Shown piece by piece: positions 42,875-52,477 of a DNA stretch of 64,000 bases. The notes beneath the pieces are model-generated. The model saw only the letters and a program-made list of their open reading frames with translations, was not told where the DNA came from and ran no database searches. Origin of the DNA: an uncultured Flavobacteriaceae bacterium. Its GTDB lineage: Bacteria > Bacteroidota > Bacteroidia > Flavobacteriales > Flavobacteriaceae. Every line of letters starts with the position of its first letter. Position 1 is the first letter of the stretch. Made by a program: the position numbers and the translations under genes. Location: positions 806,001 to 870,000 of the forward strand of contig CANNBV010000001.1 of the NCBI GenBank assembly GCA_947502975.1, given 5' to 3'.

Positions 42875-44731
42875 ATGCTCGAAGGTGCATTTAGCTATGT
42901 TAAGTCTTATGATGATCCACTAAAATTTCCTAAAATGGGAAGCGTGGCATATCCAAGGAACAATTCACAACTTCCAGTTGAAAAGCTTGAAGGTCTTTGT
43001 AGAACACTCTTTGTTGCTGCACCTTTATTAAAAGAAAATCCAGATTTAGAAATCAACGGCATAAGAATAGCTGAATATTATCGTAAGAATATTTTAAATC
43101 TTATAGATCCTTCACACCCTTCCTTTATTAAGGATAAAACAGGTAGTTGGCCAGGTCAAACTTTGGTAGAATTTGGTGCATTATCTATGTCTATGTTTGT
43201 TATACCAGAAGTATTGTGGGATCCTTTAACGCAAGAGCAAAAAGATATTTTAGCAAGGAAGATGATAAGCTATGCGGATGGCCCAACAGTGCCATCAAAC
43301 TGGAAGTACTTTAATATTTTTGTGCTAAGTTTTTTTAAAGATCAAGGTTATCCCGTAAATGAGACGCTTTTAGTTGATTATTTGAATAAATGTGTTGATC
43401 ATTACAGAAGCGATGGTTGGTATAATGATAACCCTGCATACGACTATTATAGTATGTGGGCATTTCAAATGTATGGTCCAGTTTGGTCAGAACTTTTTGG
43501 TAAAAAGTATTACCCAGAAATAGCTGAAAAATTAAAGCAAAACTTTTTGCCAATTGCGGAGAATTACCCTTATATGTTTGATGAAAATGGTAAAATGATT
43601 ATGTGGGGACGCAGCATCACATATCGCTTTGCTTCTATAAGTCCATTTCCATTATTGAGTTTTTATGAAGATGATTTAAAAGATGTAAATTGGGGCGGTT
43701 ATAGACGAATAGCATCTGGTGTTTTACTACAATTTTTACAACATCCAGAGTTTATGAATCAAGGTGTACCAACTTTAGGTTTTTATGGTAGTTTTGATCC
43801 ATCAACTCAATATTACAGTTGTAGAGGTAGTGTATATTGGATGGGAAAAGCATTTTTAAGCTTATTGGCTCCTGAAGAAAGTTTGTTTTGGCAAGCTAAA
43901 GAGAACAGCGGTGTTTGGGAAAATGAGCTTAAGAATACTAATGTTACTAACCATTTTTATGAAGGCTCAGAGATATTGGTAACAAATTATAATGCCATTG
44001 GGGCATCAGAAATTAGAGCGTGGTGCAATGTGCCTCGAATTGGTATTAAAGAACCATTCCGTTCTAGCGAGAATTATAATAAGTTATCTTATAATTCAGC
44101 ATTTCCATGGCAAGCAGATACTTCTAACGGTGTAGCTTCTATGAATTATGTTTTCAAAACGAATACAGAAGAATACCCTAATGAGCCGGGTCATCTTTTT
44201 GATTTTAAAAAGTTTGAAAAAGGTGTTTATCATAGACAATTAAAGTCTGAATATATAGAAGATGTTACATTGCAATTAGCCGATATCTCTCTAGAAAATG
44301 GAATTTTAAGAGCAGATAAAATAGAAGCAAATAAAGATGTGTATTTTAAATTAGGACATTATGCACTATCGCATATCAATGGATATATAAAAGAAATCGT
44401 TACAACCGTAAACGGAAAAGAAGTGCATATTATAGACAATGGTAACTATCAATTAGCAGTTGTCCCAGTAAAAGGCTGGGATGGGATTGAAACTATTACA
44501 TCTACTAATATTCACCCAGAAACAAGAGAAAGTACTGTGATAAATATTTTTAAAAACTATGATTATGAAAAGGATAGCCCTATTTTGGTTACTGCATTAT
44601 TATGGAAAAAATCTGGAGAAATCTTTACAGAAAAAGAATTGAGTGTTGTTAAAAATGTAAAATGGGATCAGAAGAATAATCAAGTTGAAATAGAGCAAAT
44701 TAATAAGTCTAAGCGAATAATAAAATATTAA
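42875..44731 (+). CDS. DUF2264-family protein, N-terminus probably fused to GH105 across a frameshift
   Basis: 618 residues from the first ATG, but homologous sequence begins about 22 codons earlier (see 42799-42874). So either the start is wrong or the protein is the C-terminal half of a fusion. The body is DUF2264 (alpha/alpha toroid): L-E-G-L-C-R-T-L-F, W-K-Y-F-N-I-F, Y-N-D-N-P-A-Y-D-Y-Y, W-G-R-S-I-T-Y-R-F and W-M-G-K-A. A beta-rich end contains W-Q-A-D-T-S-N-G. Without the upstream half there is no signal peptide, yet the setting implies export. Members are thought to act on uronate glycans. The LacI gene starts 2 bp after the stop. Confidence 0.75.
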   Translation: MLEGAFSYVKSYDDPLKFPKMGSVAYPRNNSQLPVEKLEGLCRTLFVAAPLLKENPDLEINGIRIAEYYRKNILNLIDPSHPSFIKDKTGSWPGQTLVEFGALSMSMFVIPEVLWDPLTQEQKDILARKMISYADGPTVPSNWKYFNIFVLSFFKDQGYPVNETLLVDYLNKCVDHYRSDGWYNDNPAYDYYSMWAFQMYGPVWSELFGKKYYPEIAEKLKQNFLPIAENYPYMFDENGKMIMWGRSITYRFASISPFPLLSFYEDDLKDVNWGGYRRIASGVLLQFLQHPEFMNQGVPTLGFYGSFDPSTQYYSCRGSVYWMGKAFLSLLAPEESLFWQAKENSGVWENELKNTNVTNHFYEGSEILVTNYNAIGASEIRAWCNVPRIGIKEPFRSSENYNKLSYNSAFPWQADTSNGVASMNYVFKTNTEEYPNEPGHLFDFKKFEKGVYHRQLKSEYIEDVTLQLADISLENGILRADKIEANKDVYFKLGHYALSHINGYIKEIVTTVNGKEVHIIDNGNYQLAVVPVKGWDGIETITSTNIHPETRESTVINIFKNYDYEKDSPILVTALLWKKSGEIFTEKELSVVKNVKWDQKNNQVEIEQINKSKRIIKY

Positions 44732-44733
44732 TA

Positions 44734-45744
44734 ATGAGCTTTAATAAAATCACCATACACGATATTTCAAAAGCACTAGAAATTGATAGCTCTACAGTGT
44801 CTCGTGCATTAAATGATAGTCCTAGAGTATCTAAAAAAACAAAAGCTAAAATTTTAGCCAAAGCAGAAGAATTAGGCTATCAGCGTAATAGTTTAGCGTC
44901 TAACTTAAGAACAAAAAAAACGAATACCATTGGTGTTGTAGTACCTCGAATTTCAAGAAATTTCTTTTCAACGGTCATTGCGGGTATTGAAGAAACCGCA
45001 CATGAAAAAGGATATAATGTGGTTATATGTCAATCTTTAGAAAGTTTAGAAAGAGAACAGAAAATCGCAGAAACGTTACTTTCAAACAGAGTAGATGGAC
45101 TTTTAATTTCAATATCCATGCAAACTACATCATACAATCATCTTAAGCCTTTTAAAGCCTATGGCGCACCTATAGTTTTTTATGATAGACCTTGTAGTTT
45201 TGAAAGTTCTAGTAGTGTAAGTATTGATGATATAGATGCGAGTTTCAAAGCCACAGAACATCTTATCCTACAAGGGTGCAAAAATATTGTACACTTTGGA
45301 GGTCCTCAAGAAATAAAGTTATACCAGAACAGAAAAAAGGGGTATCAAAATGCACTCGAAAAACATGGTTTAGATTATGCAGAAGATTATTTTTTTTCAA
45401 CGAAATTAAGTGAAAAAGATGGCATAGCAATGGCGAAGAAAGTGTTAGCTTTAGGGAATGTTGATGGGATTTATTCCGCTAATGATACTGCGGCTATTAG
45501 TGCGATACAATATTTAAAAAGTCAAGGTGTAAATATACCAAAGGATATTGCAGTTGTAGGCTTTAATAATGACCCCATTTCTGCAGTCATAGAACCCTCT
45601 CTTACAACCATAAATCAGCCAGATTTTGAGATGGGACAAAAAGCAACCACAATACTTATTAATGAAATAGAAAATAATGCAAAGCCAGTTGAATCTATCG
45701 TACTTGTATCTGAGTTAATAATACGAGATTCATCAAAACATTAA
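44734..45744 (+). CDS. LacI-family transcriptional regulator (uronate operon)
   Basis: 336 residues. N-terminal HTH (I-H-D-I-S-K-A-L-E-I-D-S-S-T-V-S-R-A-L-N), hinge, and a periplasmic-binding-protein-like effector domain (T-N-T-I-G-V-V-V-P-R-I-S, V-D-G-L-L-I-S, F-Y-D-R-P, D-G-I-Y-S-A-N-D-T-A-A, L-T-T-I-N-Q-P). It lies inside the GH105-DUF2264-GH88-sulfatase operon, so local control is likely. It is the best candidate to bind the CG-centred palindrome at 41543-41564. Confidence 0.9.
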   Translation: MSFNKITIHDISKALEIDSSTVSRALNDSPRVSKKTKAKILAKAEELGYQRNSLASNLRTKKTNTIGVVVPRISRNFFSTVIAGIEETAHEKGYNVVICQSLESLEREQKIAETLLSNRVDGLLISISMQTTSYNHLKPFKAYGAPIVFYDRPCSFESSSSVSIDDIDASFKATEHLILQGCKNIVHFGGPQEIKLYQNRKKGYQNALEKHGLDYAEDYFFSTKLSEKDGIAMAKKVLALGNVDGIYSANDTAAISAIQYLKSQGVNIPKDIAVVGFNNDPISAVIEPSLTTINQPDFEMGQKATTILINEIENNAKPVESIVLVSELIIRDSSKH

Positions 45745-45754
45745 ATAAATACTA

Positions 45755-46939
45755 ATGCGACATAAAATTGTTCTTAATGTGTTTTTACTTTTATCACTAT
45801 GTTCTTGTAAGAACGAAGTAAAGACTGAGGTTAAAAAAGGAATAACACCATTTACAAAAGCCGAAGCACAGCTTTCACTTTTACTAGATAAAGCCGAAAG
45901 TGAAAATAAAATTCCTAGAACTGTATCTGAAAAAGGTGAAATACATTGGACAAATCCTAAGTTTGATTGGACTGAAGGTTTTTTTCCAGGAAGTTGTTGG
46001 TATTTATATGAGCAAACTAAAGATGCAAAATGGAAAAAAGCTGCAGAAAAGTTTCAGGCTATATTTGAAGATCATAAATATAAAACTAGTAACCACGATT
46101 TAGGTTTTATTTTTAATTGTTCTTACGGAAATGGGTATCGTTTAACCAATAACTATAGTTTTAAAAATGTAATGATTACCGCTGCCGATTCACTTTTAAC
46201 ACGATTCAATCCAAATGTTGGTTGCATAAAAAGTTGGGATGTAGATGGCGGTTGGCAAAAAGATAGAGGGTGGATGTTTCCTGTAATTGTAGATAATATG
46301 ATGAATTTAGAATTGTTATTTAAAGTGAGTGAGTTTACAGGTAATGATAAATATAAAAAAGCTGCAATTACTCATGCTGATACCACGCTTAAAAATCATT
46401 TTCGAGATAATAACAGTTCGTATCATGTGGTAGATTATAACCCTGAAACTGGGGCAGTAAGAAGTAAAGAAACAGCACAAGGTTTTGCAAACGAGAGTTC
46501 TTGGGCGCGAGGACAAGCTTGGGGTTTATATGGGTATACCGTTTGTTACCGTTTCACAAAAGACCCCAAATATTTAAAACAAGCAGAGGCTATTGCAACA
46601 TATATAATTAATTATGAAAACTTGCCAGATGATGGTATCCCATATTGGGATTATAATGCTCCAAATATTCCTAATGCACCTCGTGATGTTTCTGCGGCTA
46701 CAATTACAGTTTCAGCGTTATTAGAATTAGATGACTACTCTAAAGTATCATATAAAGCGTTTATCGATAAAATAATGAGTTCATTAGCTACCAATGAATA
46801 TACTGCAGACATAGGAAGCAACCATAGTTTTATTTTAAAACATAGTGTTGGGAGTATTCCTCATGGAGCTGAAATTGATGTGCCGTTAAACTATGCAGAT
46901 TATTACTATTTAGAAGCATTAAGTAGATACAATAATTAA
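45755..46939 (+). CDS. GH88-family unsaturated glucuronyl hydrolase lipoprotein
   Basis: 394 residues, lipobox L-C-S-C-K. GH88 landmarks are W-T-E-G-F-F-P-G, N-H-D-L-G-F-I-F (first catalytic Asp), W-D-V-D-G-G-W, V-D-N-M-M-N-L (second Asp), W-A-R-G-Q-A-W-G-L-Y-G and the C-terminal A-D-Y-Y-Y-L-E-A-L. It releases 4,5-unsaturated glucuronate from lyase-made oligosaccharides; the product opens to the keto-uronate handled by KduI. It is co-operonic with GH105, lyase-like and sulfatase genes. Confidence 0.9.
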   Translation: MRHKIVLNVFLLLSLCSCKNEVKTEVKKGITPFTKAEAQLSLLLDKAESENKIPRTVSEKGEIHWTNPKFDWTEGFFPGSCWYLYEQTKDAKWKKAAEKFQAIFEDHKYKTSNHDLGFIFNCSYGNGYRLTNNYSFKNVMITAADSLLTRFNPNVGCIKSWDVDGGWQKDRGWMFPVIVDNMMNLELLFKVSEFTGNDKYKKAAITHADTTLKNHFRDNNSSYHVVDYNPETGAVRSKETAQGFANESSWARGQAWGLYGYTVCYRFTKDPKYLKQAEAIATYIINYENLPDDGIPYWDYNAPNIPNAPRDVSAATITVSALLELDDYSKVSYKAFIDKIMSSLATNEYTADIGSNHSFILKHSVGSIPHGAEIDVPLNYADYYYLEALSRYNN

Positions 46940-46954
46940 TAAATAAATCAAATT

Positions 46955-48502
46955 ATGGTTTACAAATGGTACATAGTAATATTTATAAGTTTGTGCTTTA
47001 TTTTAAATTGTGCATCTCAAGAAAGTGAAGTATGGGAAAATTTCAAGGATTCAAAAGCTAATGGGGAAACAGCTATTCTACCAGATTTTTCATATGCAGG
47101 CTATATGAGGAGTGAAGCCCCTATTCCTATTGTAAACTATAAAAAGTTTGATGTAACAGATTTTGGAGCAAGACCAAATGATGGACAATCAGATAAAAAA
47201 GCTATAATACGTGCTATTAAAGCAGCAAAAAAACATAAAGGAGGTATTATTTATTTTCCGAAGGGCAAATATCATATAAATACTACCGATGACGATTTAA
47301 GTATAATAACCATTTCTTCTTCCAAAATAGTATTTAGAGGAGAAGATGCTAACGCGTCTATATTATTTTTTGAAAACGATCTGCCTCCAGCAGATCCTAA
47401 AAAGCTATGGACTTGCCCTTATGCAATACAAACAAAAGTGAAGTATGAAAACAGATATATTACTAAAATAGTTGCTAATGCTAAGCGAAACAGTAAAGTA
47501 ATAGAAGTTGAAGATGCTTCGAGAATTAATGTTGGAGATTGGTTAACTGTAAAAGTACTTGATAATAGTCCTGATTTGATACAGTTTGATATTGGGCCTT
47601 TGCAACCAGATAAAGAGTGGACAGCCATAACAGAAAAAGGTGTAAGAGTAGAAGAGCGCCATCAAGTTGCAGCCATAAAAGGAAATAGAATTGAGTTAAA
47701 ATCAGTATTACACTATAATATCGATGTTAGATATAGATGGGATGTGTTTACGTTTGAACATGTTAATCATATAGGTTTTGAAAGTTTAACATTTGAAGGC
47801 AATTGGACAAAGAAGTTTAAGCATCATAGATCAGCTCAAGATGATGGAGGGTGGAGTATTTTGAAAATAGCTGATGCATCAAATTCTTGGATTAAGGATT
47901 GTAAATTTAAAAACGTTAGTAATGCAGCAAGCTTTTCGCATTCGGCTAATTGTACAGCGATTAATGTTGTTGTTGAAGGCAATTTGGGGCACAGTGCAGT
48001 GCATGCATCACGTTCTACGAATATTTTAATAGCTTGCAGTAATGATAGTGCTGGTATGCACCATTCTTTTGGTGTAGATGGTAATAGCTCTGGAACCGTA
48101 ATTTGGCGTTCTAAATATGCTGCGCATAGCTGTTTTGAATCTCATGCGTCACAACCGCGAAATACATTATTTGATAAGGTAGAAGGAGGTTTTTTTCAAG
48201 GTAGAGCAGGCGGAGCAAGGTTTAATTTACCTAATCATAATAGGTATCTAGTCCTTTGGAATTTCAAAGAGATTGATGAACCAGAGCAAGATTTTAGATT
48301 TATAGCTACTGATACTTGGTGGTGGAGAATTGTTCCTCCAATTATTGTTGGGTTTCATGGTGCAGGAACCACTTTTAATAAAGATGAAGTCCAAATTTTA
48401 GAGAGTTTAGGCACTCCAGTCGAGCCAGAATCTTTGTTTGAAGAACAACTAAAATTACGTTTAAGGGAATTACCTGATTGGATTCAAAAAATTAAAGAAT
48501 GA
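46955..48502 (+). CDS. Exported right-handed beta-helix protein (pectate-lyase-like, DUF4955 type)
   Basis: 515 residues with a signal peptide (I-L-N-C-A-S, possibly lipidated). After about residue 60 comes the Pectate_lyase_3 opening: F-D-V-T-D-F-G-A-R-P-N-D-G-Q-S-D, then G-G-I-I-Y-F-P-K-G-K-Y-H-I. Successive helix rungs follow (S-W-I-K-D-C-K-F-K-N-V-S, H-S-A-V-H-A-S-R-S-T-N-I). It is probably a polysaccharide lyase or related enzyme making the unsaturated ends for GH88/GH105. The exact polysaccharide-lyase family is not identified. Its stop overlaps the sulfatase start by 4 bp. Confidence 0.7.
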   Translation: MVYKWYIVIFISLCFILNCASQESEVWENFKDSKANGETAILPDFSYAGYMRSEAPIPIVNYKKFDVTDFGARPNDGQSDKKAIIRAIKAAKKHKGGIIYFPKGKYHINTTDDDLSIITISSSKIVFRGEDANASILFFENDLPPADPKKLWTCPYAIQTKVKYENRYITKIVANAKRNSKVIEVEDASRINVGDWLTVKVLDNSPDLIQFDIGPLQPDKEWTAITEKGVRVEERHQVAAIKGNRIELKSVLHYNIDVRYRWDVFTFEHVNHIGFESLTFEGNWTKKFKHHRSAQDDGGWSILKIADASNSWIKDCKFKNVSNAASFSHSANCTAINVVVEGNLGHSAVHASRSTNILIACSNDSAGMHHSFGVDGNSSGTVIWRSKYAAHSCFESHASQPRNTLFDKVEGGFFQGRAGGARFNLPNHNRYLVLWNFKEIDEPEQDFRFIATDTWWWRIVPPIIVGFHGAGTTFNKDEVQILESLGTPVEPESLFEEQLKLRLRELPDWIQKIKE

Positions 48503-50067
48503 ATTTTAAATATACCATTTTAATAGTTTTTATATCGTGTTTTTTTAGTTGTAAAAATGAGGCTAAAATTGACAAAAATATAGATAAGAGGCCAAATGTT
48601 TTAATCATTTTTCCTGATCAGTTAAGACGTTACAGTGCTGGTTTTTGGAGTGAATCACCATATAAGGAATTCGCTCAAGGAAAAGCAGACCCTGTAGTTA
48701 CCCCTAATATTGACAAACTAGCTAAAAATGGAATAGTTTTTACAAATGCCATTAGTAATTTTCCACTGTGCAGTCCTTATAGAGGTATGATGCTATCAGG
48801 ACTATATCCAGAGCAAAATGGTATTTGGAATAACTGTAAAGTAGGTAGAGATGAAAGTTTACGAAACGATATTGAGACAATTCCAGATTTGTTCTTTAAA
48901 GCAGGTTATAATACCTCATATTTTGGTAAATGTCACTGGTTAAGAAATGATCCATTGTTTGATGAAAATGGCAATTTTATTGGTGTATCCCAGCCTCCTG
49001 GTGGTCATCATGTAAATAAATATGATACTTACATACCACCAGGAAAAACAAGACACAATATTGAATATTTCTATCAAGCTTTAAAAGATGAGCATTTTAA
49101 CCCCAGAGTCTATTCTAATATTCCAGAAACAATAGAGGGTAAAAAAGATGGTGAATTACATTTACCAGGAATATTTTCAGCTAAAAATGAAGCACTTCAA
49201 ATTATAAAATATCTGAAGAATGAAAATGGAAGGCGAGATGTAACAAAACCATTTTGTATGATCTGGTCTATGAATCCTCCTCATAATCCTTGGGATGATG
49301 AAAATACAGACATGGAAACTTTACACAAGCACTACAATACAGATAAATATCCTCAATTAAATAAGGATTTAGTAGTGAGAAAAAATGTCGATTTAGAAGT
49401 TGCAACATATGCAAGACATTATTACGCAAATGTTACCAGTGCCGATAAGTATATCGGTGAAGTTTTAAACGAACTTGAGAAAATGGGTGAATTGGATAAT
49501 ACTCTCGTTATGTTTAGTTCAGATCATGGTGAAATGTTGGGGAGTCATCAAAAAACAGGCAAGAACACTTTTGAAACCGAAGCCTTAGGGATTCCTTTTA
49601 TTGTGCATTGGCCTAAAGGTTTAAAGGCTGGAATAGAAGATGTACTATTTGGAGCTCCAGATGTATTACCAACAGCTATGGGTTTAGCAGGTTTAAGAGA
49701 TGCAGTACCTAGCTCTATTGAAGGAACAGACTTTTCAGCATTATTAAAAGAAGAAGAAAATAGTATTAAAAAGCCTGATGCTGTTCTATTAATGCTTGGT
49801 AATTCAAGAGGTGTGCTTACAGAAAGATACACACTAACATTAAAAGAAAATGATGAACCATGGGATAAGCATCAGATTAACACTATAATCGAAAGCTATT
49901 TCTATGATAATTTTAAAGACCCATATCAGTTAAATAAAATTAGTTTAAAAGAAAATCCAGAAGTTTCAAATGTACTCCTTACCCATTTAGGACATTTATT
50001 AAAGCAAACTAACGACCCTTGGTTTCAAAAGAAAAAATATAATGACCTCATAATTTACCCCAATTAA
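48499..50067 (+). CDS. Type I sulfatase lipoprotein
   Basis: 522 residues, lipobox F-F-S-C-K. The formylglycine motif is L-C-S-P-Y-R-G (Cys type), preceded by the metal site I-I-F-P-D-Q and followed by W-S-M-N-P-P-H-N-P-W and the second metal site S-S-D-H-G-E-M-L-G-S-H. It needs a formylglycine-generating enzyme, which is not in the window. Its presence means that the polysaccharide is sulfated, which favours a marine glycan (ulvan-type or a sulfated glycosaminoglycan-like polymer) over plain pectin. It is the last gene of the operon. Confidence 0.9.
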   Translation: MNFKYTILIVFISCFFSCKNEAKIDKNIDKRPNVLIIFPDQLRRYSAGFWSESPYKEFAQGKADPVVTPNIDKLAKNGIVFTNAISNFPLCSPYRGMMLSGLYPEQNGIWNNCKVGRDESLRNDIETIPDLFFKAGYNTSYFGKCHWLRNDPLFDENGNFIGVSQPPGGHHVNKYDTYIPPGKTRHNIEYFYQALKDEHFNPRVYSNIPETIEGKKDGELHLPGIFSAKNEALQIIKYLKNENGRRDVTKPFCMIWSMNPPHNPWDDENTDMETLHKHYNTDKYPQLNKDLVVRKNVDLEVATYARHYYANVTSADKYIGEVLNELEKMGELDNTLVMFSSDHGEMLGSHQKTGKNTFETEALGIPFIVHWPKGLKAGIEDVLFGAPDVLPTAMGLAGLRDAVPSSIEGTDFSALLKEEENSIKKPDAVLLMLGNSRGVLTERYTLTLKENDEPWDKHQINTIIESYFYDNFKDPYQLNKISLKENPEVSNVLLTHLGHLLKQTNDPWFQKKKYNDLIIYPN

Positions 50068-50106
50068 AAATTCTTTTTAGATAAAACTATTTATGATAAA
50101 TTATTG

Positions 50107-50140
50107 TAATATTGTATTTTGTATACAAAATACAATATTA
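50107..50140. promoter_or_regulatory. 34-bp perfect palindrome before the GntR gene
   Basis: Perfect palindrome centred on GTATAC at 50121-50126. It contains the arms ATTGTATTTT and AAAATACAAT around the GntR-type core TTGTATACAA. It ends 5 bp before the GntR start, so it is almost certainly an autoregulatory operator. The same 10-bp words, in swapped order, form the operator at 41543. Confidence 0.75.
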
Positions 50141-50145
50141 AGCTT

Positions 50146-50790
50146 ATGATAGAATATACAGATTTAAGTCAACCTATATATAAGCGCCTCAAAGAAATGA
50201 TTCGTAATGGCGAATTAAAACAGGGCGAAAAGATCATTCAAGAGAAAATTGCAGAGGAGTTAGGTGTAAGCAGAACACCTTTAATGAAAGCTTTGTTGGC
50301 TCTTGAAAATGAATATTTGGTTGAAAGCATCCCAAGAAGAGGTATGTATCTTAGAGTATTAGATTACAAAGAGATTATAGACATATATGTTTGCAGAGAA
50401 GCTTTAGAAGGAATGGCAGCACGATTATTGGCTAACAGAAAAGATGCATCTTCAATAAAACAACTAAAGGCATGTTTTACACCATTTTTAAATAAAGAAC
50501 GTATTGATATGAATGCTTATGCAGAGGCTGATGAAAAATTTCATTCATTATTGATAAAGCTTACAGGAAATGCACCGCTGGATAATATTTATTTTTTTAG
50601 CAATATTCATGATAAAGTAGTAGGGCATGGTTTGGTAAGAACACCTGATGAAACATTACAGGAGCACTTTAAAATTATAGACGCCATTGAGGGTGGGAAT
50701 CCTGATAAAGCAGAAAAACTAGTGCGAGAACATATCAACAAATCAAAAGAATTATTAATAAACCAATATAAAAATCAAAAAAGTGAGTAA
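50146..50790 (+). CDS. GntR/FadR-subfamily (FCD) transcriptional regulator
   Basis: 214 residues from ATG 50146. An upstream TTG at 50119 lies inside the palindrome and is rejected as start. The winged helix has I-Y-K-R-L-K-E-M-I-R-N-G-E-L, E-L-G-V-S-R-T-P-L and the wing P-R-R-G-M-Y. The helical FCD effector domain has R-E-A-L-E-G-M-A-A-R and D-E-K-F-H-S-L with the metal-binding Asp/His set. FadR-type regulators often sense sugar acids. It is the first gene of the acid-sugar operon. Confidence 0.9.
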   Translation: MIEYTDLSQPIYKRLKEMIRNGELKQGEKIIQEKIAEELGVSRTPLMKALLALENEYLVESIPRRGMYLRVLDYKEIIDIYVCREALEGMAARLLANRKDASSIKQLKACFTPFLNKERIDMNAYAEADEKFHSLLIKLTGNAPLDNIYFFSNIHDKVVGHGLVRTPDETLQEHFKIIDAIEGGNPDKAEKLVREHINKSKELLINQYKNQKSE

Positions 50791-51829
50791 TTACAAAATT
50801 GCAGTAGTTCCAGGTGATGGTATAGGAAACGAAATTGTTCCACAAGGCTTAAGAGTAATAGAAGCTGTAGCAGAAAAACATAATTTTTCAATTAAAACTG
50901 ACTCGTTTGACTGGGGCGCTGGTTATTATCAGAAGCACAATCAATTTTTACCAGATAACGGTATTGAAACATTAAAAGCATTTGACGCAGTGTATTTTGG
51001 TTCTGTAGGACTTCCAGCAGTAGATGATACGTTACCTGCAAAAGATTATACGTTTAAAGTACGTACACATTTTAATCAATATGTAAACCATAGACCTGTT
51101 AGAACATATCCTGGTGTAACTAGACCTATACGCTCTGAAAAGCATATAGACTTTGTAATTGTTAGAGAAAATAACGAAGGTGAGTTTGTGCAAATGGGAG
51201 GTCAATATTTGCCAGATTTTGAAAATGGTATGGGTATAGATACCAGTGTTTTTACTAGAAAAGGTATTGAACGTGTAGCACACTATGCTTTTAAATTAGC
51301 AAGAACTAGACGCAATAAAGTAACGCATATTACAAAATCTAACACCTTAATCAATAGCTTATCCTATTGGGATAGAGTGATTGGTGAAGTTGCAGCGCAA
51401 TACCCAGATGTAGAACACCAACAAATGTATATTGATAATTCTACAGCTATGTTTGTTCTAAAACCAGAGCAGTTTGATGTGGTGTTAACTACAAATTTGT
51501 TTGGTGATATTCTAAGTGATTTAGGTGGTGCCATTATGGGAAGTCTTGGTTTAGGAGGAAGTGGTAACATCAATCCAGAAAAGGAGTTTCCATCTATGTT
51601 TGAACCCATTCATGGATCAGCACCAGATATTGCGGGTCAAAATATAGCAAATCCTTATGGGCAAATTTGGTCGGCTGCTATCATGTTAGAGCATTTAGGC
51701 GAAGTTGAAGCGGCAAATAATATCATGGAAGCAATTGATAAATCTACTACTGATGGTGTGTTAACAGTTGACCTAGGAGGAAGTGCTAGTACATCAGATG
51801 TTGCCGATGCTGTAATAGCCAATCTTTAA
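50783..51829 (+). CDS. Tartrate/isopropylmalate-type beta-decarboxylating dehydrogenase
   Basis: 348 residues. The start is a GTG overlapping the GntR stop by 8 bp. Family landmarks are V-V-P-G-D-G-I-G-N-E, the substrate-binding R-E-N-N-E-G-E, T-K-S-N and the Mg/NAD site N-L-F-G-D-I-L-S-D-L, then F-E-P-I-H-G-S-A-P-D. R-E-N-N-E-G-E-F, with its second Asn, is closer to tartrate dehydrogenase/decarboxylase than to LeuB. Next to a DUF1537 kinase it may oxidise and decarboxylate a tetronate-like acid or its phosphate, by analogy with PdxA2 acting after DtnK; this is inference. Confidence 0.85.
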   Translation: MSNYKIAVVPGDGIGNEIVPQGLRVIEAVAEKHNFSIKTDSFDWGAGYYQKHNQFLPDNGIETLKAFDAVYFGSVGLPAVDDTLPAKDYTFKVRTHFNQYVNHRPVRTYPGVTRPIRSEKHIDFVIVRENNEGEFVQMGGQYLPDFENGMGIDTSVFTRKGIERVAHYAFKLARTRRNKVTHITKSNTLINSLSYWDRVIGEVAAQYPDVEHQQMYIDNSTAMFVLKPEQFDVVLTTNLFGDILSDLGGAIMGSLGLGGSGNINPEKEFPSMFEPIHGSAPDIAGQNIANPYGQIWSAAIMLEHLGEVEAANNIMEAIDKSTTDGVLTVDLGGSASTSDVADAVIANL

Positions 51830-51841
51830 AATAATATTAAA

Positions 51842-52477
51842 ATGGATAGGGTTGTAGATCTCACAATGACGTATCGTAATGGTATCAAAGGTTTTTCAAA
51901 AGAAACTGCAAAAACTAAAGATAAAGATGGATGGAATGCGAGTACGCTAACATTTTATTCTCATATCGGTACGCATATGGATGCCCCTTTTCATTTTAAT
52001 GTTAGTAGTCAAACCATTGATGAAATTCCAGTTTCAGATTTTGTGGGATGTGCTTGGGTGGTAGATGCTCGTGATGTTGGACCAAAAGGGCTAGTCACTG
52101 TTGCACATATTTCAGAAGACATAACTAAAAAGTTTGTAGCTGGGGATAGTTTGATTGTTTGGACGGGGTGGTCGCAACATGCAGGCACACAAAAATATAG
52201 AGATGAATTACCAAGAATAAGTGAAGAACTAGCACACTGGTGTATTAAAAATAAGGTGAAAATGATTGGTGTAGAGCCGCCTTCAGTTGCAGATGTTAAT
52301 AATCTGGACGAGGTTACTAAAATTCACGAAATTCTCTTGGAAGGTGTTGTGATAATTGAGGGGTTAACCAATATTGAGCAGCTCACATCTAATTGCGTAG
52401 AGTTAGTCGCTTTACCATTAAAAATAGAAAAAGGTGATGGTGCACCAGCACGAGTTATTGCCATAGAAAGTTATTAA
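51842..52477 (+). CDS. Cyclase-family (kynurenine formamidase-like) metal hydrolase
   Basis: 211 residues. The cyclase-family metal motif H-I-G-T-H-M-D-A-P-F-H is intact (H-x-G-T-H-x-D-x-P-x-H), with V-V-D-A-R-D after it and L-T-N-I-E-Q-L near the end. Such enzymes hydrolyse amides, lactones or ring ketones. In this operon an acid-sugar lactone is a sensible but unproven substrate. Its last base overlaps the next gene's ATG. Confidence 0.8.
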   Translation: MDRVVDLTMTYRNGIKGFSKETAKTKDKDGWNASTLTFYSHIGTHMDAPFHFNVSSQTIDEIPVSDFVGCAWVVDARDVGPKGLVTVAHISEDITKKFVAGDSLIVWTGWSQHAGTQKYRDELPRISEELAHWCIKNKVKMIGVEPPSVADVNNLDEVTKIHEILLEGVVIIEGLTNIEQLTSNCVELVALPLKIEKGDGAPARVIAIESY

